A DNA stretch of 64,000 nucleotides from Auricularia sp. M13 (GCA_037042915.1 CM073200.1:2724832-2788831); one strand, 5' to 3'; positions 23,066-35,537 are shown, counted from the first letter of the stretch. Notes: a model not told the origin generated them from the sequence alone. A program made the numbers and translations.

Positions 23066-24630
23066 CTATCGGAAAACCGGCACGCGCTCACCGTAAAGCT
23101 TCGTGATCGGAGGGTTCGCGGGGCTCATCAGCTGGCTGGACGGTACGGGGCTCGCTGCGCCTCGCAGCGCTGGTGCAGATGTCGCCCAGCTCCCGCTCTC
23201 ATAACTTGGCGCCGGTCCGTGTCCTGCGACCCACGAGCTTTCAGTCACAGGCGTGACGAAGCTGGTACGGTCGCTCTGGGGCTTGCGACTCGCAGTCCGT
23301 CGCATGATGAACCAGATCGCGATTACTCCCAAGGCGAGCGCTGCGAGGCCTCCGATAACCCCTCCCACAATCTGCGAATCGCATGAGGCGTTGGCTCTCA
23401 AGAATTTGACCGCTTACCGCGCCGACCGGCGTGTGGGAGTGGCTCCCGCCTGCGGGTTTCAACCCCACGGTCTGACTGGGAGAGCTTGCAGGCGGGTCTG
23501 TCGACGGGGGTGCCACTGGTGCCACTACGTCGGGTGGCTGGTCTAAGGGTTGCCCACGGGTCAGGGTCGCGAACACCGCAGGGATTGGCTGCTCACTGCT
23601 GTTCGTCGCGTTGTCGCGAATGGTTGCGAGATCGAACCCTGGGCCATAATCACCAGGACCCCCCTTCTCAATCGGTGCCATGAAGGCCCATGCTGGTATA
23701 GCAATTCCCTGCGGCAGTAATTGCAATGGGAAACTGCAGGAGGCCTCCCGTTAGAAGTGATCTCTGCTGAACAAATATTCAGCGAAGCGACCGACCTTTG
23801 CAACTGCGTTTCCCCGGCATCGCAGGCAGTACTCCATGCAGGAAGCGTTACGTTAGGAACAGGGTGCGTCACATTCCATCTAATAACGAGCAATTGAACG
23901 TCAGAAGGTAGTGTTGTCCCAGTCTGGTGACACGGCGAAAATGCACTGCTCACGGTGGATAAGCATTTGAACCCTGGCACGCGACACAGCCCGCTAAAGA
24001 CATATACGTAACAGATGAGCACGTCTTCGAGATATCATGGTCGTAAGGTCCAGATTCCAGTCTCATTTTCGGGCAACTCACGCATCTGCGACACGGTTCA
24101 AGTCAGAAGACGATATTCGCGTGTTACGCGGGTCTGCAGGACGAACCGGTTGACAGGAAGTCCTCCATATGTCGGATCGTTCCCTGGGATGCTATACCCC
24201 CCGCTCCCTCCCAAAGAGTCCACGTGAAAGGCTGATTTGGAAGGTAGTAAGTATTCGACACGTGAAACACAGATCACTTCAACACGCACGGTTGGTGAGA
24301 TTGCATGCGCTCAATAGGTAACTGCAGCAGCGATCAGCCTTCTGTGGGCGACAGCGCCGAACGAGACAGACGCGGCGACCAGGCAGGGATTCTGAGTCGG
24401 ATTCGCGTGGTTGTTGAGCTGCTCCTAGTCAGCTGATGTAAAGTCATCTGCCCATGTCGCACGCACGTATGCCAGGTCCCCGCTGCACGCTGGGACATTG
24501 GTCTGCGAGGGCAAACAGGATCGCCGTGATCGCGCAGGTCAATCAATCGTACACCATTACGCCGCTCACATACCACAGGCGCGGTACCGGGCGGGGATTG
24601 AGTTATCTGTTGAGCTATGGTCGACGACAT
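23066..24630 (-). CDS. I2: paralogue of I1, membrane protein
   Basis: Multi-exon, minus strand. Family landmarks in order: NNHANPTQNPCLVAAS, GGYSIPGNDPTYGGLPVN, TCSSVTYMSLAGCVACQG, an extracellular piece with NVTLPAW, then LPQGIAIPAWAFM, a TM helix (IVGGVIGGLAALALGVIAIWFIM) with RRTASRK just inside, and a Ser/Pro-rich tail ending at 23066. The start is uncertain: the Met at 24630 precedes a segment that is not a convincing signal peptide, so a first exon may lie further upstream. Function unknown. Confidence 0.62.
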
Positions 24631-25054
24631 CGCGGGGGCACGGAGGGAGGGCGGAGGGAAAGCCTCGGGCGCATTAGCTCCTTCCTGTGCCCAAAGTCGT
24701 GGAGGGCACGAGCGCCCGGTTCCTGTTTCGCGTGTTTCGGCACTGCATAGAAGCAGGCCCTGGCGCCGTAGAAGCCTGAGCAGCTTCGGAGATCTAGCGG
24801 GCGCGCGTGCTGTCCCAAAGAACCGGTTAAAGAGCCAGACAGCGAGCACTCAGTCATGATTGCACAAACTGTTCGTCGTGTGCATGTTGAGCAAGCTAAG
24901 ATGCAGATTCCCAGGAGGTTTCTTCTCACTCTATTCCTGTCGATGCAGTTCAGGAGGTACAATTCCATTGTCACATCGGCGGTTACACGCGCTAATGTAC
25001 ATTCGAGATTCGCCCGTGCACGCACGGCATCATAACATTCGTCGTTGAACGCGC
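24631..25054. other. Intergenic between I2 and the GH7 gene
   Basis: 3' flank of GH7 and possible missing first exon of I2. No other feature recognised. Confidence 0.4.
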
Positions 25055-26829
25055 TTACGAGCCGGTCCAGGTCGAGTTGATGGGGCCGAACTTGATGTTC
25101 GAGTAGACGACCTGCGAGTTGGCCGCCGAGTTCTCGACATCCGGGGGCTTGCCAGAGTCGCGCGAGCAGGTGCCGCGGGAGGTGCCGGGCGTCGAGGGGT
25201 CGCGGTCGAGCGGGTAGTCGCTGTCGAGCCAGAGCTACGTTGCATGTCAGCGTTGAGGTGCGAAATGAGATGTATTTTACTTGCCATGTTGGCGGTGTGG
25301 TCATCCCAAATGGAGAGCACGAGAACCATGGGCTGCCTGAACAAGTTCCCGAGGCCGCCTTGCGTATGGCCAACGAATCAGTGCCAGATACAATGCTAAC
25401 TGCGTGGAGCTCACCCTTGTTCTGGAAGGAACGCTCGTCATTGAAGGCGGACTTCTGGGCATCGCAGTAAGCCGGCGTGATGGAGTCGTAGGCATCCATG
25501 CCAGCGATATTGTTCTTCGAGTTGGCGATCACCTTGCCGTTCTGGATGTAGAGACGGCGAATTTCAGAGACGCTGGAGCCGCCCTTGATGAATTGCGTGA
25601 CGACGGTGAACTTGGAGTTGGTGTTGACGGTTTTGCCGGGCCCGTAGAAGTTCTGTTCGTGTGTCAGACTCTGACATAAGAGCAGAGACAGACAGGCTGC
25701 AAGGTACCTTGTCTCCCTGGCGGAAAGAGTTGAAGTCGCAACCGTCGGGGTCGCAGCTCGAGCCGTAGCGGTTGTCGCCACCGCCGCATGCGGTTCCGGA
25801 GCAGCGCACAAGACCAGCACCCGTGCACGGGTGAGGGGTGTATGCTGAGGATTGTAATTAGAGACTCAAAAAGACGAGCAGTTCGTTGTAAGCGAAAGAC
25901 CTACCGGCAGAGATCGAGTTTGCCTCCCAGACATCCATCTCTGGGCAACAAGCTCCCCAGCCGCCCGTTCCCGCGTTCGTGTCGTTGGGAGACGGCGTCC
26001 AGCCCTGGACGTTTGCCTATAGAATATATATTAGAAATAGATAACAAGAATTGAGTCAATGGGCCACTCACCTCGCCGTTGATGAATTTGATGTCGCGCG
26101 GGCACTGCGAGTCGCAGTACCCGGTGCCGTACTTGGCACCGGCCTTGTTGGTCGAGAACTTGGACATACCGCCGTCGGAATCCATGGCGCTGAAGTATAG
26201 AGCACCGTTCAGACCGCATGGCAGCTTGGAAACGTCGACGTCGAAAGTGAACTCCTGTCCAGGAAGATCGAACATGGCGTATTTTGATTCGCTCTCCAGG
26301 AGGTAAACGCGCGAACCGATGTTCTTCTGCTGAGACTACGCATCGTCAGACAATGCCGCCTAGAGCACAAGTTACAACATACCTGCGTTACGAACTTGAG
26401 AGTGAGCGCGTTCCCGGACGTTGTGATTCCGTAGGTACCACTGTAGTCTGCACCATCGAGCGCGCAGTTCGAAGCGCAAGTCTTGCCGTCAGGGCAAAGC
26501 GACGTGTTCCAGGTGTTTCCTGCCGAACTGGTAAGGGAGATACGCTAAAACCAAGTTTGAACAGACGTACCGGTGTAGCAGTTAGTGTAACCAGAAGTGG
26601 TGTGCAGCCAGCGCCAGTTTGCGTCTAACCATTGTCACGACCAACTATGATTATGAGTCGATCAAGCAGACGCACCCAAAACGACTGAGCCCTGAACCGT
26701 CTGGCAGCTGTTCTTTCCGGTGCACTTTTGCCAAGAGAGGGTGGGGTGGGTCTCCGACTGCTGGGTGCCGACTTGCTGCGAGCGAGCAAACGCGAAGAGC
26801 GATAGTGCGATGAGGGAAGCCGTAAGCAT
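25055..26829 (-). CDS. GH7 cellobiohydrolase (Cel7A/CBHI type), no CBM1
   Basis: Secreted processive exoglucanase that releases cellobiose from cellulose chain ends. Nine exons: 26829-26676, 26624-26571, 26519-26383, 26329-26072, 26016-25905, 25844-25708, 25652-25415, 25358-25285, 25234-25055; 447 residues, all phases match. Signal peptide [17 protein letters not shown]. The catalytic signature [14 protein letters not shown] places E227, D229 and E232 in precursor numbering. Family landmarks include [40 protein letters not shown] and [15 protein letters not shown]; the many cysteines fit the GH7 disulphides. The protein stops right after the catalytic domain (FGPINSTW), without linker or cellulose-binding module. 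Intron 8 (25284-25235) starts GCAAGT, a GC-AG intron. Presumably induced by cellulose; not shown by the sequence. Confidence 0.95.
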
Positions 26830-26884
26830 TTTCAACCTGAGTCGCAATGAACTGAGGGGACGCTGTGAGGGCGACCGCTTCGCA

Positions 26885-26891
26885 TTATATA
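26885..26891 (-). promoter_or_regulatory. TATA box of the GH7 gene
   Basis: TATATAA on the minus strand, about 56 bases upstream of the start codon, a normal place for a fungal TATA element. Confidence 0.6.
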
Positions 26892-28810
26892 TGCGCAGCG
26901 GGAGCTCGGAAAATATGCTGGCGGGGTGATGCTTCGCTCTTGGTTCAGCTCCAAGAGCGCAGCTCAGTGCGGCGGCGCCCACCCCACGTCTAAACCAGAG
27001 CGTAAGTCCGAAGAGTCGCCAGGTCGTCACAACGACGCACGCGTGGCGAGAGTCAAGGATGCTCAACCAGGAGCTTGTGTGTGTTACTCGCTCATCGCCC
27101 TCAGCCAGGTGGGCGTGTATTTCACCGTAGTCGGACCGACGGAATGCTCTCCTATGCCTGATGCACGCACGTGAGCAATGTTACACGGAATCACGCAGTG
27201 AAGAAGGCTGGGGATCATCGTGGGGGTAACGAAGAAGCTTACCCCAGCTTACCCCGGTCGGAGTTCTCTTGACATGCTTCGATGCGATATCCGATTTTTC
27301 AGCGATACTGCGTCATTGCCAACGAAGGATTCAGTGCGCCAACCATTCCGGCATCCATCCACGGTCACCGAGCCTTGGAGAGGAGTCTTGGGTGCCAGAG
27401 AATCGCGCATCAGACGGAGGGCAAGTATCAAATAACCGCGCGGATGTGTAAGAGGAAGCACGAATCGGAAATACCATGGACGAAGAGTATTCATTCATGT
27501 TGGTTTGTGTCGGTCATTCAGCGCAGATGGGAGCAACTGAATAGAACACCGTCATTTGCTCATTCGCTGGCCATGGAAAGTTGAATGGTTATACATACAT
27601 TGTGCGCTTCGCAGCATGTCCGACATTTGAGCCGCCGAGCCCAGATGTTGCTCCATTGCCATGACTGATGAAGGGATAGCCAACGAGCAACAGCATCCAC
27701 TGCATAGATCCAAGCGCAACAACGCGCTCGTTTGGGCACTGTGACGCGTCCAGGTTCGCACAAGCAGGGGAAGTCGAGCAGCGTATGCAAGCAAGCAGGA
27801 GAGACCTTGAGCTTGAGGTCACTTCGCATAGTTCTGCCGAACCACGGGGTCATCCCAAAGGCGGATCAGTCAACTTGAGAACCCAGGTCAGGCGGACCGG
27901 CTGCTCCAACCATTCAGCATTTGAAGCGCCCGTCAAGACCCGCCGGGTGTGGCACGGTCGACCACGAGCTGAAGGTATAGAATCAATACTTCGGGCATAC
28001 GCCCATGACCGCCAGAAATTGTCGCAATGTTCGTCTGCGCGGGAAAGCTATCTGCGGCTTCGTCGATACTTCGCATCGTCGCGTCGAAATTCCTTCACCG
28101 AGTGCCGAAAATGACAACAATAAACCTCGCAGATTCCAGCAAAAGATGCGGCACTCCAGCGAATATTTGGAATGTGCTAGTGGAGTGCCGACACAGAGCA
28201 CCACGGCCTCCGACAGCCAACTGCAAATCGTCGCAGCTGTAACATAGCAGCGTGCAGTAGATCGTTCGTGTACACGCTGTTCCATCCTCGGCTTGGGACT
28301 ACTCCTGCCTCTCGCGAGGAACTAATGGTTGGCCTGGCTTGAAACTTGACGGTGGTGTGCACGCTGCCGCGCCGCCGCAGAGCGTGCGAAGGGTATCGTC
28401 GTTGTGCATCATATGATACGACACGTTCGTAGACGAGCGGGCGAAACCCCAGTGCTCTGATGCTCGCACTGGCGACCTGCAGCAACGCGTGGAGAAGACG
28501 GACGCATAGCACGGGGTGCCAGGAAGCAAGCGACCTGCGGCTGACGTGCGCGGTTGCCATCGATAATTTACGCGCGCAAAAACCAGCAGACGAGCGACCT
28601 AGCGCAATGTGTTGCCGCAGACAAGAGTCACAAGCTGTCCGCAATAACAGCGTCGAAGAGAAGACTTGGCAGGTGTGAGATCTTGTGGCCATGCGCAAGA
28701 CGAGCTCCTCAGGGATGGTCATCTGAAGATCTAGATGAGGACACAGTTTCCAAGTTGCCTTAACTACATACCGCTTCATTCGTGATGACAAAACGAGAGC
28801 TTCGGTCTGC
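26892..28810. other. Long intergenic region, no gene recognised
   Basis: About 1.9 kb between the GH7 promoter and E3. Holds the GH7 upstream region. Several ORFs under 110 codons and one of 241 codons (28177-28902, minus, overlapping E3 exon 3 in another frame) show no family motif. Confidence 0.5.
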
Positions 28811-29442
28811 TCACGAGCGGTGGAAAGCCCTGGCAACGGCCTTCCGTATTGGTTCAATGACACCGCGAGAGAATGCGGGTGTAAAGTAGAAAGAAAGTCC
28901 AATACGCGCAGGTAGTAAAACCTATAGAGAGCTCAATCAATTGTGGCGGTAAAACGAAGTGCCCGACAAACCTTCGTGGCTGCATAAGCGGAAATGGCAT
29001 TCGCGACGTCGCCCGCAATGTGGCCGCCCGCAGAGCCTCCAGTCGGTTGAGCATCTGGCGGTGCGCCTTTCTCGTAGCCAAAGAAGCCATATCGCCTTCC
29101 GACGCGACCAGCCCAGACCTCGCCTTCGCGGAGCCATTCGTTCGACTTCAAGTTGCTCAGTAACGAGGACTCCTGGACACCGCCAGCTTTCATGGCGCGT
29201 GTTTTTTCGTTGACGATTTGAATAGCACGTGGGCCGACCTCCAGCGAGCGAGAAGCAAAGAAGAGACCAACGACGGGAAGCACAGCGGTGACCTCGTGCA
29301 GGATAGCAAAGGATGTTCTGAATTTTCGAGTCAGTTGCGAGTTTGGATGACGATGGAATACGGGCATTAAGGACGGCAATGGCACCCCAGTGCGTGCAGC
29401 CAAAGCCTGGAGTCTTGTTCTATAACGCAGTAATCGCGACAT
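28811..29442 (-). CDS. E3: second FLILHELTA-domain mitochondrial protein
   Basis: Exons 29442-29375, 29317-28972 and 28921-28811 give 174 residues. Same layout as E2: Arg-rich presequence (MSRLLRYRTRLQALAAR), TSFAILHEVTAVLPVVGLFF, NEWLREGEVWAGRVGRRYG, end LLPARIGLSFYFTPAFSRGV. Relative to E2 it has two extra residues before NEWLRE. Its first intron (57 nt) has no stop in frame, so intron retention would still give a full protein with 19 extra residues; E2 has a stop there. Downstream of D3 on the same strand, mirroring D2-E2. Confidence 0.78.
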
Positions 29443-29570
29443 GGCAGGATGAAGGAGCTTCGCGGTTGTTTTCCGGCAATAGCCAGCCTCTGACAGCTTG
29501 CCGCTCTTCTCCTCAGTTCCAACGATCCAGTCGTAAAGAGACCATGCTTGTGTATTCACAACAGACGGCT

Positions 29571-30451
29571 CTATGTGCACTCTACCCAGCCCGACTCTCT
29601 GACTCGTAACGGCGTCCAGCACTCTGAACGGTCCAGCACGCAGATGAGCGCGACGCACTCCACGTCCTCGGCGTCACCATTTTGTACCCAGATCTCCTGG
29701 CGCTTGGCTGGTCTCCACCTGCTGTCCTGCCAGGCTTCGTATGTTTTGTTCTTGCCGCCGCCGCCGCTCGTCTTGAAGCGCAGGAGGCGGTCCTCGATGA
29801 ATATGTATCCCTCGTGAACGCGGAGCAGGTCCCGCTGCGGCTGCTCGCTGATGCCTCGCGCCCGAGCTGGTGCAAGTGTCCTGCCTCGGAAGTCTTTGAA
29901 GTCGTCTATCGGAGGTGGTTGTACGCGGATGGAGATGCCGACGCGAGGGAACGAGAAGGCGTGGTCTGCGGTGACCATGTTAGCATGGTACATCATGTCG
30001 TCGCTGGGCTCGTCCTAGGCGGTGGTGTCAGCTGCCGTCAAGATTACCACCAAAAGAGCGTACCTCGCTATCCGTTTCTGGTTCATACGAGCTCTCGGTC
30101 GACGAGGCCTCACGAACGGGCGATCGAGGGTCGCTTTTGGAATGGTCGACGACGGCAGCACTCCCCGCCTTACTGAGCAGCGTCTGGACGGGGCCTGCTT
30201 TTTGAACCTCTTGTACGGGCCCTGGCGCAACGTTGCCCGCGTCCTGTATCTTCGTCTGCCTGCTCCCGCTTCTAGCGAAAGCGGCGACACGCATCCGCAC
30301 GCGGCTCTAACGAACTAGGCATCAGACGACTCTGCACACCTTCCTATATAGCCGTGTGCCGTACCTGCAACTGCGCGAAGACCTCCTCAAGCTCAAGGAG
30401 TAGCACAGCGCCGAACAAGACTGCGAAGAATCTGAGGACGAGGAGGATCAT
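29571..30451 (-). CDS. D3: membrane-anchored D-family protein, near copy of D2
   Basis: Exons 30451-30365 (29-residue anchor MILLVLRFFAVLFGAVLLLE), 30306-30064 and 30014-29571 give 257 residues. It differs from D2 by one residue in the anchor, about ten in the linker and about eleven in the C-terminal domain, with one Gly inserted in the Gly run before NKTYEAW. The frame is open throughout, which indicates that both copies have been kept functional since the duplication. It lies between E3 and AAA3. Confidence 0.82.
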
Positions 30452-30803
30452 GGCGGAATTTGCTGCGAGCGAGCGACAGGGCGCGGCGAGGCGGTGTGCT
30501 CCACGAAAAGCCTGTCGAGTCAAAGGGGAGTGCACACCCATTCCCTAGCTCGCGCCGCGTTATATTGCGGCGCTTGCCCCTATACACAAGGGCCTTCGGG
30601 CGCGAACGGAAGGGGTACCGTCGGATGGCGCGGTCCCGCCGCGCTTGTGGCCTAGCTCGGACTGATAGACTACGCGATATCAAGGTTTTTTGTATGTTCC
30701 CGGGGACTATTCCTGAGCAATAGGTGTCAAATGAATTGGAGATTGAAGATGCATATGGAGATCGTGATACATGCGAGAAAGTCAACGAAGCGTTGCTGTT
30801 ATG

Positions 30804-32645
30804 CTACAATTTATCCGAGTGCCATGGTTTCTTGCCGTACGCCTCCAGGGGACTCGGGGGATCCTGCGCGATGGCATGTTCCAATCCTCTCTGCCTGCTC
30901 GCCGAGGACGACGCGGAGGACGAAGTATCCGCGGTCAGCCCAGGCGAGCGCCCAATCGAGTCGTCCTCGTCGTCGTCCTCGCCTTCCACGACGATGTCGC
31001 TTTCGGAGATAAACACGCCGGGCTCGTCATCATATCTGAGACGAACACCGTTCCTCTCCATCTCGGCCAAAAAGCGTTCCACAGCCCTCTGCATTCTGAT
31101 CACAAGGGGCTCCTCCTCGATGGGAACGGCTGGCGGAGGCACTGCGATAGCGCGCACCTCGACCTGCGCGGGTTGTCCAAAGGGAGGCGGGTTCAGCGCC
31201 TGTCGAGCGAGCGAAAGCACGTCCGCGGCGGCATAGATGTGTTTCGCATCGGCAGTCGACTCCGTTAGCATGCGCACTTGGAGAGCGCTCACGAGGTCTA
31301 CATGGATGGCTTGTCCCAGCGCCGCAACGTCCGCAAGGGAGAAACCAATGGCTTCGGTGAACGCTGGAGAGCTCGAAAGGTCGTTCAAGACGCCCGGCAG
31401 ACCGTCCCAGGGGGTGCAATGAGCAGTATCATCGCCGACGATTAAGCCATAAAGTATGACACAGCGGTAAACGAGGTTGCAAAGACGCTCGAAAATGTAT
31501 CGGTTGATCGCATCCTTGTATACGGGATAAGGATCGTCCGCGAACGGTGCCGTATAGTTATCGACCGTCAAACATAGTTTCCAGTTATCAATGCGGATCC
31601 AACGCTGAGTGCGCAACATCAGTCTGTGTGCGACTGGATGTTCAAGCGAGAACTTACCAAGACATCGACGAATCTGGCACTAGCCGCTTCTGGGTCGAAA
31701 TTTTCCTCCTCTGGCGCAGTCAAGATGCATTGATACCGCATGTAGAACTTTTGGGCGGCGTTGTCCAGAAGGCGATCGCATTCTGCCTCCAAAGCGTAAG
31801 GACCCATGGTCTCATCAAACGAAAGCTTCGCGAAGTCGAGAGAGAATACGAGCAGTTGATCTCTCTGAGCGAAAACAGGCCTCGACATGTCTTCGGTAAA
31901 GGTGAATGGGAAGTATGAGTGAACGGATAAGGGGTCGAAGAAGGCGTCGAACATCGACAGGAAGGTCGTCTTCCCAAAGCCTCGTGGCCTTCGAATGATG
32001 TTCACACGCGAAGATGCGAGCTGAGACAACAATGCAGGGAGGAACTTCGTTTTGTCGACGAAAATGCAACCGGCTGTTGAGCACATTTCTTCATATGTGT
32101 TGAGACTCGCAGAGGGTAAGACATGCTTCAAGGCGACATTAGAACGGCAGAGACGTGTAAGACACATCTGCGCTTACGGGAACTCCAAATCGTTTATAAG
32201 CAACAGCATCTTCGACACAGCATGGCGTGAACAATTTTTCGCGGTACATGCGCAGATAATCTATGTAGCCATTAGTCTACCGTTAGTACAAAAAAAAAAC
32301 GTCAGACGTGCCTGTAGAAGAAGATTGTTCGCCAGCTATGACCAATTGCATGGTTGATTGCGAGGTGGCAGCGGGAAGAGCGGCCAGGCTAGTGTCAAGG
32401 GCGAGCGGCTCCGATTCGACCATCGCCCATTCGCAATCAGCGGCATCGGAAGAGTGCATGGAGGTGCACCACGCCCGACCCCCGATTTTGAGTTGGCAGG
32501 GGCAGTCGAGACGATGGCGTTCAGCAGCGTACTCGAGCAAGTCCTGAACCGTAGGTTGGGCGAGCTGGGAGAGGTGACCGTCCCGCAGGTCAAATGACAG
32601 AGCGGGGGAGTGGCCGGTCACTATGCAGGTGTAGTCGTCCAACAT
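30804..32645 (-). CDS. AAA3: AAA-ATPase-like protein (type I), paired with B2; intron 1 problem
   Basis: Start 32645; P-loop exon 32125-31658 (RRPRGFGKTTFLSMFDAFFD), Walker-B-like exon 31604-30804 (TVDNYTAPF), full C-terminal tail ending LEAYGKKPWHSDKL. Header and exon 2 (DYLRMYREKLFTP...) are intact, but the stretch between them differs: after TCTGAC comes G plus ten T, then TACTAAC, with stops in frame. Splicing at the obvious GT and the ATAG at 32266 region leaves the wrong phase, because two extra bases (AC) precede the donor compared with AAA2. So a correct mRNA needs an unusual site, or the T run is misread, or the gene is dead. The acceptor before the P-loop exon is AAG rather than CAG. 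It is closest to AAA1 and AAA4, and sits head to head with B2. Confidence 0.7.
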
Positions 32646-32791
32646 GTCGGTAGGAGAAGGGTGAGTTGCTGAGTTCCAAAACGCGGTTCAACCTCACCAC
32701 GTGTGGCCGAGAATTCAAGTTCCGCCGCTACATCACCTCTACCACTTACTGCAGCTCGCCTCATCCGCAATCGCGCTCAACTCTCTTCTAT
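32646..32791. promoter_or_regulatory. Shared divergent promoter AAA3/B2 with CACGTG box
   Basis: 146 bp between the two start codons. CACGTG at 32698-32703; read on the minus strand it continues CACGTGGTGAGGTTGAA, as in the B1/AAA2 promoter. TATGTCTATAG at the B2 start overlaps the Met. Confidence 0.6.
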
Positions 32792-35537
32792 ATGTCTATA
32801 GCCCAACGCATCAAGAGGCCTAGAGTCGGGGCCTCTCCAACGCGTGAGGCGGGCACCTCTTCCACGCCTCTGGTCGCCCTGCAGGACCTTGGCCACGGGG
32901 TCTATCGCGTTGGAACCCAGAAGAAGGGGAAATGCACCGTGGTTCGTCGACATGACTGGAGAATACGCTCATCTGATTCATTCGTAGGCTGATGCGGACT
33001 ACTATAAGTCTCTATGGACCGATAACGGTGCATTAATCGTCGACAACAGCGCCGATCTAGGCCGCTTCGAAGGCGGCTTGTTGCTTCAGGCTGACAGCAG
33101 ATTCTATCTCGGGTTTGCTTCTGCGAGTCAATATAGCGTCATGCAAGTCGCATCTTCTTTGGAGATGTTCCACGATATCTCCGCTCTCGAGTCTTTGCCA
33201 TCGCTCCAGACACTGAGCATGACCACTTCGGCCACCAACGCAAGACCTGCAACCCATATATGCCTTCGATTCGAGTTCCCCGTCGTCAACAATTCTGTGT
33301 ACCCTGGTGCCATCGAGACTCTGGACGCCGTCGAGAACTATATCGATGGCGTGGTACGCCAAACCATCAGAAAATACTTCGAGCAAAACGCTCTGCCTCA
33401 GGGGACACCCGTTTTCACGATGCCCACGGAGCGGTCTCCCGATTTCTTGTCCAATTTTTTGGTCAGTCCCATGACTTGTGCGCCCGAATCACAACTGAAC
33501 TCTACGGAATAGAATTGGATGAGTCTGAACCAGCGCCAGGCGAAGGTCTTTCTTTCCGTGCACCAATTGCAGAGGGTTCTCCAACGGCCGCTTGATGCAG
33601 CAGCATCGAACGGAGTCGTTCCTTTCCAGTCACTGGATAGGAGATTGGATCTGATCCGAAGACTCTTCCTCATGCCCATATGGACGCAACTCGCCTCACC
33701 GACGGGCGTCGTGCGCAAGTTCTTGGTTGTGGGGCCATATTTTATTGACGAGCTCATTCGTCCACGCTCTCCAGCCGACTTCCCTGGCCTTCCTGCGTTC
33801 AGGGATCTATCTTCTTTCGCGGCTCTCCATGGCTTTACTTCGTCCCAGATTCGCATTTTGCATTCTCTTCCAGAGGCGACAGTGCGTACCGCGACTCTGA
33901 AGGGTATCCTCCTGCGTTGTAATGTCTCTGGTCGAATGGACAGCACCGCATTGAGCACGAACGAATGGCGAGAAGTCTTTACCAAGGAGTCGATCCAATC
34001 TGTTTTCGCCCACGTGACGTTGGACTCGGCCAAGTCAGATCAGAAGCCACCGAACTTCGACGAAAACTTTGCAGCCTTGTACAAGGCGGAGGCACTGGAG
34101 CCCGCGCGCCGCGCACTATTTCCCCTATTCCTTCGCCACACCTGGTTTCGTACTAGGGTTCTTGCGATGTTGAACGCGGACCGTCCCGAAGCGACGTCTG
34201 ATTCTATGGGGCCAAGGTTCAAGATCGCCGACATCGTCGACAACGAACCGTCGCGGGGCAAGACGTACACCCGCCTCTTCATGCTCGGTTTGATGTCAGA
34301 GTATGAGCGGCCGGGGAAGAAGCCTCTTAATATGGTTGCTGGTGGGTGTGCGAGGGCCGTGCTACAGAGCATCGCAGATGACACAACGGTGCGTCGACTG
34401 CCGCAACTGGAAGCTTCTCTAATCGAAATCTAGGTTGAGAACTATACCAAGCCTTATCAGCGGCGCAAGCGAACTCGAGGCGACGACAAGGAGCGTGTAA
34501 AGGCCGATGAAACTGCCCAACAGAAGAATGCCGCTCCGCCACCGGTAGCGGACCAAGATCTGCCAGCTTTGAACATTGACGCTGTCAATGGCCTGATATT
34601 TACCGAAACCTCGATCGCGAACTTGATCCTCGACCATTATCGCCCAACGGAGAACTTTAAGCAGCTTCCAGTGAACGAAGCGGAGTTCCAGGAGACCTTT
34701 GTTCAGCTACTGCGCGCTGCTTTACTGAGAGAGGGTCTCCCTGACTCGTTCGTACACCATGTTCAGGTCGAGGTCTGGCTCAGGCGCCGGGAAGCGCCGC
34801 CCGGAGAGTCGCACAACATTCGGTGCGATGTCTTCGTCCGCATCAGCTTCGGCCGGGGAACCCATGATTACCTCTACATCTTCGAGCTCAAATACTTCAA
34901 CCTCGGCAAAACCATGACTGCGACACACAAGAAGCTTCCCTCAGATTCACCAGTTTTGCTAAGCAAGTTATACGCTGACGACGAGGCATGGACTAAGGCC
35001 AAGCACCAGTTCCTGCGCGAGCTGGCCTCCATGAGAAATTTACCGCCGCACTGGTATGCTGACGTCCTGCGGAGCCTACCCAGCATGGCATTCCCCCTCT
35101 CCATCGACCATATTCGCGCCGAGTACGAAGAAACGCTGGCACCTAGATATACGAAGACGAACATCAAGGAGGCTACGGTGGTTGCGACAGATGCAGTCGA
35201 GCAGGTAGAGGAATACCGGGACGTCGCAATCCTCGGTGTCGCGGATGAGCTCGTTAATGCCGACCAACTGCTTCCTGATAACATCGAGAAGCATTTAGGC
35301 TGGGCCGACCAACGAATTACGGATCTGGGCCCCGGAAAGACGACGGTCGTTCCTTTTGTGATTGTCAATGTCGCAGGTGCGCTCGTCTACGTCCACAAGC
35401 TTGAGGAGAAGGAGGTCCGCAGGAGAATTGGTATCGTTGATGCTCACCCCTGGACGAAAGATCCAGACGAGAACCAGGCGACTGATATGAAAAATAGGAA
35501 GGCAGCTGCTGATAGACAGAAGCCGCTTTATCTCTGA
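32792..35537 (+). CDS. B2: PD-(D/E)XK nuclease-like protein, divergent partner of AAA3
   Basis: Exons 32792-32941, 32988-33461, 33513-34388 and 34434-35537 give 867 residues, intron positions and phases as in B1. The nuclease core has EAEFQETFVQLLRAALL, IRCDVFVRISF (D632) and LYIFELKYF (E651, K653). Conserved upstream blocks shared with B1 include GVYRVG, DLGRFEGGLLLQADSRFYLG, VFLSVHQLQRVLQRPLDA, FPGLPAFRDLSSFAALHGF and LEPARRALFPL. After the core, ITDLGPGKTTVVPFVIVNVAGALVYVHKL in pieces is shared as well. B1 and B2 are much more diverged from each other than D2 from D3, so the two pairs are older than the D-E duplication, or recombine less. Open throughout; convergent with AAA4. Confidence 0.85.

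Larger units (their letters stand above)
28811..30690 (-). repeat. Arm 2 of the D-E segmental inverted duplication
   Basis: Inverted counterpart of 10111-12004, about 17 kb away. Contains E3, D3 and the D promoter (GGCCTTCGGGCGCGAACGGA, TATAGGGGC). Beyond D3 the similarity continues weakly into the AAA3 3' flank (CATATGCAT...TTCAAT). Confidence 0.85.

Noticed and set aside
22487-23386. 299-codon plus-strand ORF
   Set aside because: Antisense to the I2 tail and TM exon, whose family motifs lie on the other strand.
24615-25820. 401-codon minus-strand ORF across the GH7 3' half
   Set aside because: It reads through GH7 introns and shifts frame; the spliced GH7 model accounts for the conserved parts.
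28177-28902. 241-codon minus-strand ORF downstream of E3
   Set aside because: Overlaps E3 exon 3 in another frame; no motif.
28933-29442. E3 as a two-exon gene with the first intron coding
   Set aside because: E2 has a stop at the same place and both keep acceptor-like CAG; removal gives the better family fit, though retention remains possible.
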